Source: an uncultured Bacteroidia bacterium (GTDB taxonomy: Bacteria; Bacteroidota; Bacteroidia; Bacteroidales; F082). Taken from it: 52,137 nucleotides of DNA. Positions 45,250 through 52,137 of this stretch are shown piece after piece; position 1 is the stretch's first letter; each line of letters opens with the position of its first letter. The notes beneath the pieces were generated by a model. It saw only the letters and a program-made list of their open reading frames with translations. It was not told where the DNA came from and made no database searches. The position numbers were made by a program, and so were the translations under genes. Location: assembly GCA_902801465.1 (NCBI GenBank), contig CADCIH010000016.1, positions 1-52,137 on the forward strand, written 5' to 3'.

Positions 45250-45298
45250 GATGTATTTAGTTTTTGTTAGATATTTGATTGTATAGACAATGTTTGTT

Positions 45299-46501
45299 TC
45301 AATCGTCTGGGCAACCATGTACCACCATGGTCAGTTCTGTTCCTTGTTGCGTGGAAAACGGACCTTCTATCGCAATGGATTCGACTGCTCTCATCGTAAT
45401 ATTGGAATTTGCCATGGTTATAATTTCTGTTCCAGAACCGGAACAAATGGAAATGGAATGTTTCACTTTATGGTCGTGGTTTGCTAATTGTAGTGAATTG
45501 GTGATCACAGCATCCTCGTCACAATCCGATCCATCTAGTTTGTAAACTTTAATGTAATCTATCAATAATGTATCAGTTCCATTCCACTCGGGTTCGGAAT
45601 AGTAATGGTCAGGGACAGAGAGAGAGTATCTGTCAATTGAATAGTTTGCAATGATTCTCATTGGGCTGCAGGGGACGTGTGCTTCGTCACGAAATTCATT
45701 TACAGGTTTTCCGTCGTAGTACCAAACCACAAGCCCTGGGCTCCATTCACATCCAAACGTGTGCCATTGGCTGATGTCTGTTTCGGATTCGGGTATGAAT
45801 ATTTTCTTTCGAGCAAAGGATTGAGGGTCGCCAGCAGGAGATTGCCCATTGTACCAAACGCCTGTTGTGAAAACATAAGGGTATCCAAGGTAAGGTGACG
45901 AGGTGTCGTATTCAGGATTTGTTAAATCCCACATGTACTCATAGATATCTATTTCTTCGTATTTTCTCAAGCCGTTACCCCACAGCCAGAACGCTGGGAA
46001 GGCTCCTTGATGGACGGGATTCTTACATCTTATTTCGAAATAACCATATAGAAACTTTTGGATGGTCTCAACACAGCCTGAGTAGTAGTACAGCCAATGG
46101 TGAGAGGTGTCTGGCCAGTGAGACGAAGGCTCAGGGAATTCGTAATCACAGTAGTCGACTGAAACATTCGAGTTTGGATCGATTCGTTTCGCAACAATCC
46201 TTAATATTCCATCCGAATAGTTGATCCCGTCGTTGAATAGACATTGACTGCGCTGGAAAACATGGTGTTGATCAGAATTCAAGGTGATACACGAGGGCCA
46301 ATAGTCTTCGTAAAAACAGTGCCATCTTGGCTTTAAGTTTGCATTGTCAGTGTTCACTTCAACGTAGTCTCGTCCCCACCCTCTATTAAATCCGTTGAAC
46401 TCCTCCGAGAAGAAAAGAGTCCAACTTCTGTCGTTGTTTACTTGTCCGCACATTTCAAGAAGAGTCATTAAAAACATGCAAGTATAAACAATTTTTCGCA
46501 T
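45299..46501 (-). CDS. Secreted GH16-family glycoside hydrolase (beta-glucanase/galactanase-like)
   Basis: A 400-residue exported enzyme that should cleave beta-1,3/1,4-linked glucans or galactans. Signal peptide MRKIVYTCMFLMTLLEMCG. The catalytic motif E-I-D-I-Y-E at 183-188 fits the GH16 ExDxxE pattern (nucleophile and acid/base), and GAFPAFWLWGNG before it and WHTFGCEWSPGLVVWYYDGK after it are typical. The C-terminal ~60 residues (VKHSISICSGSG ... ESIAIEGPFSTQQGTELTMV) resemble a beta module found in T9SS secretion partners, but no full sorting domain follows. Substrate not determinable. Confidence 0.85.
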   Translation of the reverse strand: MRKIVYTCMFLMTLLEMCGQVNNDRSWTLFFSEEFNGFNRGWGRDYVEVNTDNANLKPRWHCFYEDYWPSCITLNSDQHHVFQRSQCLFNDGINYSDGILRIVAKRIDPNSNVSVDYCDYEFPEPSSHWPDTSHHWLYYYSGCVETIQKFLYGYFEIRCKNPVHQGAFPAFWLWGNGLRKYEEIDIYEYMWDLTNPEYDTSSPYLGYPYVFTTGVWYNGQSPAGDPQSFARKKIFIPESETDISQWHTFGCEWSPGLVVWYYDGKPVNEFRDEAHVPCSPMRIIANYSIDRYSLSVPDHYYSEPEWNGTDTLLIDYIKVYKLDGSDCDEDAVITNSLQLANHDHKVKHSISICSGSGTEIITMANSNITMRAVESIAIEGPFSTQQGTELTMVVHGCPDD

Positions 46502-46520
46502 AATATGAGGTTTTTCAGTT

Positions 46521-47156
46521 TTAACGTTCCAATAATCCATGGCTTTGCAGTATTTGTCGCAGTGCTTCAATCTCCTTGTGTTGTTCTTTTACAGCCTCGA
46601 TTAAAAAGACGGTAAGCGCTTCGTAATCCACATACAGCACACCGTCTTCATCAGCAGCCACTGCTTCTGGAAAAGCTTTCTCCACTTCTTGGGCAGAAAC
46701 GCCAGCTCTTCGAACTGATCTGCTTTTGGTTTCGCCGCTTTCTTGGGGAATATACCAAATTCCTGTTATTTGGTCAAGCACATTTCTTGCGCCCTCAATC
46801 TGTTGCTCCTCATGCTGAAATCTAGCGTCGGACATTTGCAGGGTTCCGTTTTTGTAAACATATCCATGCCCCGTCACAAAGAAAGTGTGTCTTCCGGGAT
46901 TTGGATCATCAATATTAGCAACAATCCAATGCTTTTGAAGCGAGTCGTTTGCATATGACAATGTTGCCCAACTCCACTCATTATTATACCGTGTGTGAAA
47001 GCAGGAGTAGCCGTCTGGTTGAATTTGGATTCCATAATCCTTTGTGAGACTGCCTAAGCTTACATGGCCGTCCTCATGTAATTTGATTTGGGCTTTTGCA
47101 TCTTCAAGAATAAAGAAGGCAAAAACAAAGAATAGAAAGAATAATTGTTTTCTCAT
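46521..47156 (-). CDS. Secreted protein with a phage-type S74 peptidase/chaperone domain
   Basis: A 211-residue exported protein. Signal peptide MRKQLFFLFFVFAFFILEDA KAQ; a short beta region (KLHEDGHVSLGSLTKDYGIQ); then an intramolecular-chaperone (endosialidase/tail-fibre, S74-like) domain: SDARFQHEEQQIEGARNVLD, GVSAQEVEKAFPEAVAADED and DYEALTVFLIEAVKEQHKEI EAL. In tail spikes this domain trimerises the fibre and cuts itself off. The canonical catalytic Ser-Lys is usually within SDxRxK; here it is SDARFQ, so autocleavage is uncertain. It ends 19 bp before the GH16 gene. Confidence 0.8.
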   Translation of the reverse strand: MRKQLFFLFFVFAFFILEDAKAQIKLHEDGHVSLGSLTKDYGIQIQPDGYSCFHTRYNNEWSWATLSYANDSLQKHWIVANIDDPNPGRHTFFVTGHGYVYKNGTLQMSDARFQHEEQQIEGARNVLDQITGIWYIPQESGETKSRSVRRAGVSAQEVEKAFPEAVAADEDGVLYVDYEALTVFLIEAVKEQHKEIEALRQILQSHGLLER

Positions 47157-47187
47157 GGGTGAAAATTTTTAATGAAACAATATTGTG

Positions 47188-47577
47188 TTAATAATCCGTC
47201 ACTTCGAATTCACCATAATATACATCGCCGTTAGAGAGTGTGAAAGTAACTACGTAGGACCCTGCATTAGGGATGTAGAAGATAACACCATTGGGAGTAG
47301 GGGTGGATTCCACCTGTGTCTCACCACCGCCCACCAAGGAAACTTCCACTGATACTTGTCCTAAGTTTTCACTAAACAACACAGTAAGGACGTGTCCATT
47401 AATAATCGGAGTAATGGTATTACTTTTATCCAGTCCCCCATAGCCAGCTTTCTCTTTGACATCAATTGTAATACCATCTACTTTCTTGTTCTCCGTTCCG
47501 GCAACGCCACTGGCGTAGCACAATGCTCCCGAAAGAATCAAGCAGAGCATCAGAACCGTTTTCTTGAATTTGTTCAT
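47188..47577 (-). CDS. Small secreted DUF3244-like protein
   Basis: A 129-residue exported protein. Signal peptide MNKFKKTVLMLCLILSGALC YA, followed by a single beta-sandwich: TITPIINGHVLTVLFSENLG, VSVEVSLVGGGETQVES, GSYVVTFTLSNGDVYYGEFE VTDY. Small DUF3244-type proteins of this size are widespread in Bacteroidales and of unknown role. Start ATG 47577 chosen for the signal peptide. First gene of the secreted cluster; the regulator gene lies upstream behind a terminator. Confidence 0.7.
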   Translation of the reverse strand: MNKFKKTVLMLCLILSGALCYASGVAGTENKKVDGITIDVKEKAGYGGLDKSNTITPIINGHVLTVLFSENLGQVSVEVSLVGGGETQVESTPTPNGVIFYIPNAGSYVVTFTLSNGDVYYGEFEVTDY

Positions 47578-47727
47578 GGTTTTGTGTTTTATGTTGAGCT
47601 TTTTTGCGTTCAATTTTCCATTGGCGAAAGTAAAGTATCGCCCAAACATGGAACACAAAACCATGCTGGAGAAATCTTGGAATTAATAAACAGGAGCCGT
47701 TTAATAATGAAAACAACAAGTTACAAA

Positions 47728-47768
47728 CAAAAAGTTGGAGGAAAACATCAGTTTCCTCCAACTTTTCT
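47728..47768 (-). terminator. Terminator after the TPR/winged-helix regulator gene
   Basis: Arms AAAAGTTGGAGGAAA (47730-47744) and TTTCCTCCAACTTTT (47752-47766), loop of seven. On the minus strand it ends in TTTTTGTTTG. Confidence 0.85.
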
Positions 47769-47799
47769 CCATCAAATTACTCTATATCCCTCCGAGTGA

Positions 47800-50016
47800 C
47801 TATCCTATCACTTCCCAATGCCCGCCTTTATCAGGTCCAACACGGCGTATAACACCTTTTTCTTGAAGAGCTTTGAAATGTTTGGCTATTCCTCGCGGAT
47901 TTAAATCCAGTTGCTCAGCAACCTGTGGGATAGTAACGTTCGGATTGTTTATGATTATTTCCACTATTTTCTTCTGTGTACCTTTCAAAGTGTCGCTCCA
48001 TGTACCTTTCAATGTACTATTTTGCGAAATACTCCTCGTTGGAGTGCCACACAACTCTTCCGCCACCCTTAAAACATACCCAGCCACGCCCTCGTCTAAT
48101 CCCAGTTTCTCTTGCAAACTCTCATTCTGTTTCTTAATTCCCGAATAAGTCCTGCTTCTCAATGCCGCAATCTCTCCCTCGCTCAACCCCATCAAATACA
48201 GATGGCATAGTGTCAAGTCGTTATGTTTCAATGACGGGCATCTACCTAACATAGCCACATCAAAACCCTCAAAATGCCGTTCCACGGCCTCCTTTAGCTG
48301 CTTGAAATCTTTTTCTTTTAGGGTGATATCATCATGTTGATACGACGTATCTCGTGTGGTGATATGTCTGCCATGCAACAAATCATTGATGCGTTTGCAT
48401 ACCGGCTCCTTCAGGAAAGCTTCACGCCGCCGCACAATCTCTTCTTGTTGTTGGCTTAAAGTCATCTCCAGGTCACGAACCTGCTCCTCTTTGCTTTGTA
48501 GGATCTGTCGTAATGCTTCCCGTTCCTTCTGATAGACTTTCCGTTCTTCTTCCAACTCCTTTGCGTGTCGCTCCTTGGTCTGCGCTATTTCTTTTTCCGA
48601 CCTGTCTCTTTGCGCCATCAATTCCTCCGCATTTCGTTCTTTGGCCTCTGCCATCCACTGCTGATGTTTCCTCTCCACCTCCTTCAAACGCTGTTCGGCC
48701 TCATCAAGCACCCTAGCTGTTTCCGTCTGTTGTTGTTTCAACAATTTCTTGCTTCTCATTTTGGCATAAGCCACAACAACTACTATCATCAATATAGCAA
48801 CGGGTATTATTATTTCAATTGTTTTCTTAATGGACTTTTCTCGCACTTCATCAGCTGCTTTCTTTTGCTTTTGATCCATGTATGTTTTGAACAAGTCGTC
48901 TAACTTAGATGTCAAAGCTTTGTTTTCACCCTCCGATTTCTTATGGTCAGCTAAAAAACGAACACACTCATTCAACTTCTCGCCATCACCAAGATAATCA
49001 TAAATAATGCGCAAGCACTCAGCAGCTTGTATTTGTGATGCCACATCTCCATTGTTGTAAAAAACAGTCTCCAGATAGAACAATGCTGAATCATATAATT
49101 TCTCTTCAGTAAAGATTACACCAATTGTCAAAAAACGCGTTAGCCGTTCCCCTTCGTCACTTGCACATGCAAGAACTTGTTTTAATGCATCCAATGACGG
49201 CCCCACTCCATTTCCCAATTGATAATCACAAAGGGCTTTACCAGAAATAATATTTCTATAAACCAAATTGTCTGTGTTTGTCATCTCTTCCAAAGCCTGT
49301 CCATAATACCACTTTGCACTATCTAAATCATTAATTTTGTCATACTGCCTCCCTAAATAATACAAATTATTGGAAACAGCCCCGGAAGATGTCGGTTTGA
49401 TTCTACAAAACATAAGTGCCCTTTCACCACATGCGATAGCCGGATCCATCATAAACTGCCCTGAGAAAAGCTCCGTAAGACGGTTGTAGGTATATGTCAT
49501 AAAGGCGGCTTTCTTTCCCGTCAATTCTTCGTCTTCAAAAGTTCCCTCCATCACCTCCAACGCTTTCAGATACTCAGCACAGGAACTCACCAAATCACCC
49601 AATTCATAAAACCCCACACCATTAATATAATGTGCCCGAGCATCTAAAAACGTATTCCGATCCTGTTCGGATTCACCATGTCCGTCTGCCATCACCAACG
49701 AATCAAAATAACATACCGCTTTCAGCAACTCTTCTCTATTGCTCTGCCCATAGTCATTCTTATAAAGTAGCTCCGAAATCAGCAACTGGCAGTAATGTCC
49801 ATTAAACACATCCAAACTGTCCGCCTTCGAACTGGCTGCAAATTCCCTCAGTCTGGCAAATGCACTATCAGGCTGTTTCCACATCAAACTGTCAATCTCT
49901 TCCAACTCCCGGCACGGCCTATCCTCCAGCTCCACCACTGTCGAATTGCAAGCCGCCATCAGTGTGGCAACCAATATCGTCACCATCAAAATACGGGTAA
50001 TTATTCTAGTTGTCAT
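47800..50016 (-). CDS. TPR-transmembrane-coiled-coil-winged-helix regulator
   Basis: A 738-residue one-component membrane regulator. N-terminal signal with lipobox-like LMAAC (Cys ~22); a periplasmic TPR region to about residue 390 (NNLYYLGRQYDKINDLDSAK WYYGQALEEM is the clearest repeat); one TM helix at about 415-435 (IEIIIPVAILMIVVVVAYAK); a long cytoplasmic coiled coil (Glu/Lys/Gln, ~440-555); and a C-terminal winged helix of MarR/DeoR type (QKKIVEIIINNPNVTIPQVA EQL ... EKGVIRRVGPDKGGHWEVI). The layout fits the Bacteroidota TPR-TM-HTH regulators. It may control the secreted cluster downstream, but they are separated by a terminator. ATG 50016 is chosen over 50052. Confidence 0.83.
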   Translation of the reverse strand: MTTRIITRILMVTILVATLMAACNSTVVELEDRPCRELEEIDSLMWKQPDSAFARLREFAASSKADSLDVFNGHYCQLLISELLYKNDYGQSNREELLKAVCYFDSLVMADGHGESEQDRNTFLDARAHYINGVGFYELGDLVSSCAEYLKALEVMEGTFEDEELTGKKAAFMTYTYNRLTELFSGQFMMDPAIACGERALMFCRIKPTSSGAVSNNLYYLGRQYDKINDLDSAKWYYGQALEEMTNTDNLVYRNIISGKALCDYQLGNGVGPSLDALKQVLACASDEGERLTRFLTIGVIFTEEKLYDSALFYLETVFYNNGDVASQIQAAECLRIIYDYLGDGEKLNECVRFLADHKKSEGENKALTSKLDDLFKTYMDQKQKKAADEVREKSIKKTIEIIIPVAILMIVVVVAYAKMRSKKLLKQQQTETARVLDEAEQRLKEVERKHQQWMAEAKERNAEELMAQRDRSEKEIAQTKERHAKELEEERKVYQKEREALRQILQSKEEQVRDLEMTLSQQQEEIVRRREAFLKEPVCKRINDLLHGRHITTRDTSYQHDDITLKEKDFKQLKEAVERHFEGFDVAMLGRCPSLKHNDLTLCHLYLMGLSEGEIAALRSRTYSGIKKQNESLQEKLGLDEGVAGYVLRVAEELCGTPTRSISQNSTLKGTWSDTLKGTQKKIVEIIINNPNVTIPQVAEQLDLNPRGIAKHFKALQEKGVIRRVGPDKGGHWEVIG

Positions 50017-50032
50017 AATGGTAGTATTTGTG

Positions 50033-50040
50033 CAAAGATA
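50033..50040 (-). promoter_or_regulatory. -7 element (TATCTTTG) of the regulator gene
   Basis: Minus strand TATCTTTG at 50033-50040, 16 bases before the ATG at 50016. No clear -33 TTG at the right distance. Confidence 0.45.
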
Positions 50041-50058
50041 CACAAAATCCAAACAAGG

Positions 50059-51411
50059 CTACCACTGGAAGAGATTCATCCCAAATGTGAACTCGGCATA
50101 ATCGATGACCACCTCGTGGACTTTCATGAAGGAACCTACGAACATGTTGCGTTTGGGACCGAGGTAGTATTTGAAGCCCAGGCGCTCATAGAAAGTGCGA
50201 TAGCAGGGTGGGAGGTAAGTGTCCTCGAAGTGGCTCTCCGACGACTCTGGAAGCCCCCATGTTTTTTTCTGGTCGGTGCCATAATAGATGCCGTGCCAGA
50301 GGTAATAAGCGCCACCCAAACAGAAGGCAAAACGACCATAGTTGATCTCAAACATCGCCGAAGGTGCCAAATGAAGGCCGCGAGCAAAACTGTACTCCAT
50401 TAAAGGAATGGCGTCGTCACCTGTGAAATAGGCGTCGCCATCATGGTATCTCTGGTGGGCTTTCTCGAACATCCGCTTGGTTTCACCTGTCCAACCAAAA
50501 TCCAAGGCCAAGTCGTAACTGAACTTGGGGTGGAACTGGCGGTGAATGCCCAGCTGAACCACGTCGGCAAAATAATAGGGACGCTCGTTGGGCATGTCAG
50601 ATACCATGGTGCCGTCAGGCATCTGATAGCTGTTCATCCATTCGTTGGTCTGGAGCAGCCCAATTGAATTGGAGACGAAAAGGGCAGTGCTTTTCCTGAA
50701 CGGGTTGCTGAGCGCATCGTGGGGCCGGCGAATCTCGGGCCTTCCATTCGGGTGATACCGCACCCCGGCCAACCAACTGAACACATTGATGCCGCAGTTG
50801 GGAAGCCTAATTGCCGCATTGGAAGAGTGGGAGAACTGGTAACGTAACAGAAAGTCGAAGTCGTCCTCAATCATGAAAGTGGGACCGGCATCGATGGCAA
50901 GGTGTACATTGACCACCGAACCGATGAACTCGTCGCCATGCCTGGTCCAAAACGAGAGTCCGCCCATCAAGTCATAATCAAACGACCAATACTTGCCTTC
51001 GTAAAGATGCCCATTAATAAAAGCTCCTGCTGAGATGCAGTCACCCAATGGACGCCAGGTCTCTTGCTCATTGCCGTATTCGTCTCTATACTTATATTGA
51101 ACACTGTCAACATTGTTTTTCTCGAAACGAAGAAAAGCGCCATAAACAGGATGGTTAAAGTAGTGCTCCCATTGGTCCCTTCCGTCGGTTTGACGGCCAA
51201 CCCGGAGGTCGATGCCGTATTGCGGCAGCACCTTCATATAGGCATGACGTTCCTCGAAGGGGAAATATCTCCCGAGTCGGGCGTCCACTTCCCAGATGTT
51301 TCGTGGATCATCCCATAGACTGTAACGGGTCTCGTAAGCAGGGTTCTTGGGTTGTGAAAAAAGAAAAAATGGCGCGATGAGAATCGCAAAAAGCAAAAAT
51401 GTTTTTTTCAT
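50059..51411 (-). CDS. PagL-like lipid A acyloxyacyl hydrolase, long form
   Basis: A 450-residue outer-membrane beta-barrel enzyme predicted to remove a 3-O-acyl chain from lipid A. Signal peptide MKKTFLLFAILIAPFFLFSQ. LRVGRQTDGRDQWEHYFNHP VYG and YQFSHSSNAAIRLPNCGINV match the acyloxyacyl hydrolase/PagL family; His195 and Ser197 fit the HxS catalytic pair (His126/Ser128 in Pseudomonas PagL). PagL is about 170 residues; this protein has a ~200-residue C-terminal part with more beta strands (FADVVQLGIHRQF, FAFCLGGAYYLWHG). Downstream of cysS with a 68-bp gap. Confidence 0.8.
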   Translation of the reverse strand: MKKTFLLFAILIAPFFLFSQPKNPAYETRYSLWDDPRNIWEVDARLGRYFPFEERHAYMKVLPQYGIDLRVGRQTDGRDQWEHYFNHPVYGAFLRFEKNNVDSVQYKYRDEYGNEQETWRPLGDCISAGAFINGHLYEGKYWSFDYDLMGGLSFWTRHGDEFIGSVVNVHLAIDAGPTFMIEDDFDFLLRYQFSHSSNAAIRLPNCGINVFSWLAGVRYHPNGRPEIRRPHDALSNPFRKSTALFVSNSIGLLQTNEWMNSYQMPDGTMVSDMPNERPYYFADVVQLGIHRQFHPKFSYDLALDFGWTGETKRMFEKAHQRYHDGDAYFTGDDAIPLMEYSFARGLHLAPSAMFEINYGRFAFCLGGAYYLWHGIYYGTDQKKTWGLPESSESHFEDTYLPPCYRTFYERLGFKYYLGPKRNMFVGSFMKVHEVVIDYAEFTFGMNLFQW

Positions 51412-51440
51412 AAAAAAATTAAAAAAGAGTCCCTCACCTC

Positions 51441-51482
51441 AAATCTCTAAATTCTTAATTCTTAATTCTTAATTCTGAATTA
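51441..51482. repeat. R1 repeat at the end of cysS
   Basis: AATTCTTAATT units directly after cysS; they supply its TAA stop (51480-51482). Confidence 0.7.
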
Positions 51483-52137
51483 TTTCCTGCTCCACGTCGT
51501 TCCGTCTTTCCCGTCTTTGAGAACAATGTCATATTTGGCAAGCTCATCGCGGATGAGGTCGGAAGTGGCCCAGTCTTTCTTGGCACGGGCTTCCTTGCGG
51601 ATGTCGATGATGGTCTGCATGAGGCCTTCCACCAAGTCGCCGTTGCCTTCGGAGGCGTTGCTGTCGACGAGACCGAGGATGTCGAACACGAACTCGTTCA
51701 AGGTCTTGTTTAACAAGGCGAGTTCGTCGGCGTTGATTTGCGCCTTGCCGTCTTTGACGGTGTTGACGATGCGCACCAGCTCGAAGAGGTTGGCGATGAC
51801 GATGGGCGAGTTGAAGTCGTCGTTCATGGCGTCGTAGCAGGCGTCCACGGTCTTCTGGATGTCGAGCGGGGCGGCGCCTTCAGTGGCTTTCAAGCCGGAA
51901 GCGGTCTTCACGCCTTCCATCAGGCGGTTGTAGCCCTTCTCGGCAGCTTGCAGGGCCTCATTGCTGAAGTCGAGGGTGCTGCGGTAGTGGGCTTGCAGGA
52001 TGAAGAAGCGGATGGTCATCGGGCTGTAGGGCTGAGCGATCATCTCCTCGCCCTTGGCGTTGATGTGGCTGCCGTTGAAGAACTCGTCGAGGGTGATGAA
52101 GTTGCCCAGCGACTTGCCCATCTTCTGTCCGCCGATG
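51480..52137 (-). CDS. cysS: Cysteinyl-tRNA synthetase, C-terminal part (5' end outside the window)
   Basis: Class I synthetase that charges tRNA-Cys. The visible ~218 residues begin just before the catalytic KMSKS-type loop, here GGQKMGKSLGNFITLDEFF, and continue through FILQAHYRSTLDFSNEALQA AEKGY and the DALR-like anticodon helices (DDFNSPIVIANLFELVRIVN) to the C-terminal DWATSDLIRDELAKYDIVLK DGKDGTTWS. The zinc and HIGH motifs lie beyond the right edge. Stop supplied by an R1 unit. Confidence 0.95.
   Translation of the reverse strand, partial: IGGQKMGKSLGNFITLDEFFNGSHINAKGEEMIAQPYSPMTIRFFILQAHYRSTLDFSNEALQAAEKGYNRLMEGVKTASGLKATEGAAPLDIQKTVDACYDAMNDDFNSPIVIANLFELVRIVNTVKDGKAQINADELALLNKTLNEFVFDILGLVDSNASEGNGDLVEGLMQTIIDIRKEARAKKDWATSDLIRDELAKYDIVLKDGKDGTTWSRK

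Overview
This window is a stretch of a Bacteroidales chromosome (phylum Bacteroidota), most likely from an uncultured or little-studied gut or rumen lineage. The signs are: promoters of the TTG/TAnnTTTG type before many genes; secreted proteins with type IX secretion (T9SS) C-terminal sorting domains; family-typical gene orders (tig-clpP-clpX; F-ATPase in the order D-C-I-B-E-F-H-A-G; tgt next to a YjgP/YjgQ permease gene); HU-CCDC81/SPOR, DUF4294, DUF3244-like and DUF2764 proteins; and low-complexity intergenic repeats.

Layout. 1-4.9 kb: a partial secreted-protein gene at the left edge, a large T9SS surface protein, a candidate small RNA, and a small nuclease-like orphan gene convergent with it. 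4.9-17.2 kb: housekeeping and envelope genes (GT2 glycosyltransferase, tgt, LptF/G-like permease, deoxynucleoside kinase, kdsB, HU/SPOR protein, trmB, HerA-like ATPase, pcm, Gfo/Idh oxidoreductase, lipoprotein, undecaprenyl-phosphate sugar transferase). 17.2-21.6 kb, minus strand: tRNA-His, tRNA-Leu, tig, clpP, clpX, DUF4294. 21.6-26.8 kb: OppC-like permease, ruvX, def, lipoprotein, metK with a candidate SAM-II riboswitch, and a GldA-like ABC ATPase. 26.8-29.8 kb: rplM-rpsI-rpsB-tsf. 29.8-44.3 kb: a complete F-type ATP synthase operon (minus) placed back to back with a V/A-type ATPase operon (plus) across 183 bp. 44.3-52.1 kb, minus strand: a secreted-protein cluster (T9SS protein, GH16-like glycoside hydrolase, S74-chaperone protein, DUF3244-like protein), a TPR-transmembrane-coiled-coil-winged-helix regulator, a PagL-like lipid A deacylase, and the 3' part of cysS.

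How it fits together. The main point is the pairing of two rotary ATPases. The F-type c subunit looks proton-type, while the V-type K subunit keeps the residues that bind Na+ in Enterococcus NtpK. The two machines may therefore couple proton and sodium gradients, with their opposed promoters in one short gap. The V-type operon is minimal: it has no recognisable C, F or G/H gene and carries a DUF2764 gene instead.

A second theme is three families of short intergenic repeats (called R1, R2 and R3 here) that sit at gene ends. R1 supplies stop codons to at least six genes. R2 is read through, giving unrelated proteins similar TENGK-type tails. R3 is translated inside a T9SS sorting domain and at the end of AtpA. 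Other points worth checking are the queuosine transglycosylase without its zinc cysteines, the SAM-II-like leader of metK, and the small RNA at about 4.13-4.23 kb.
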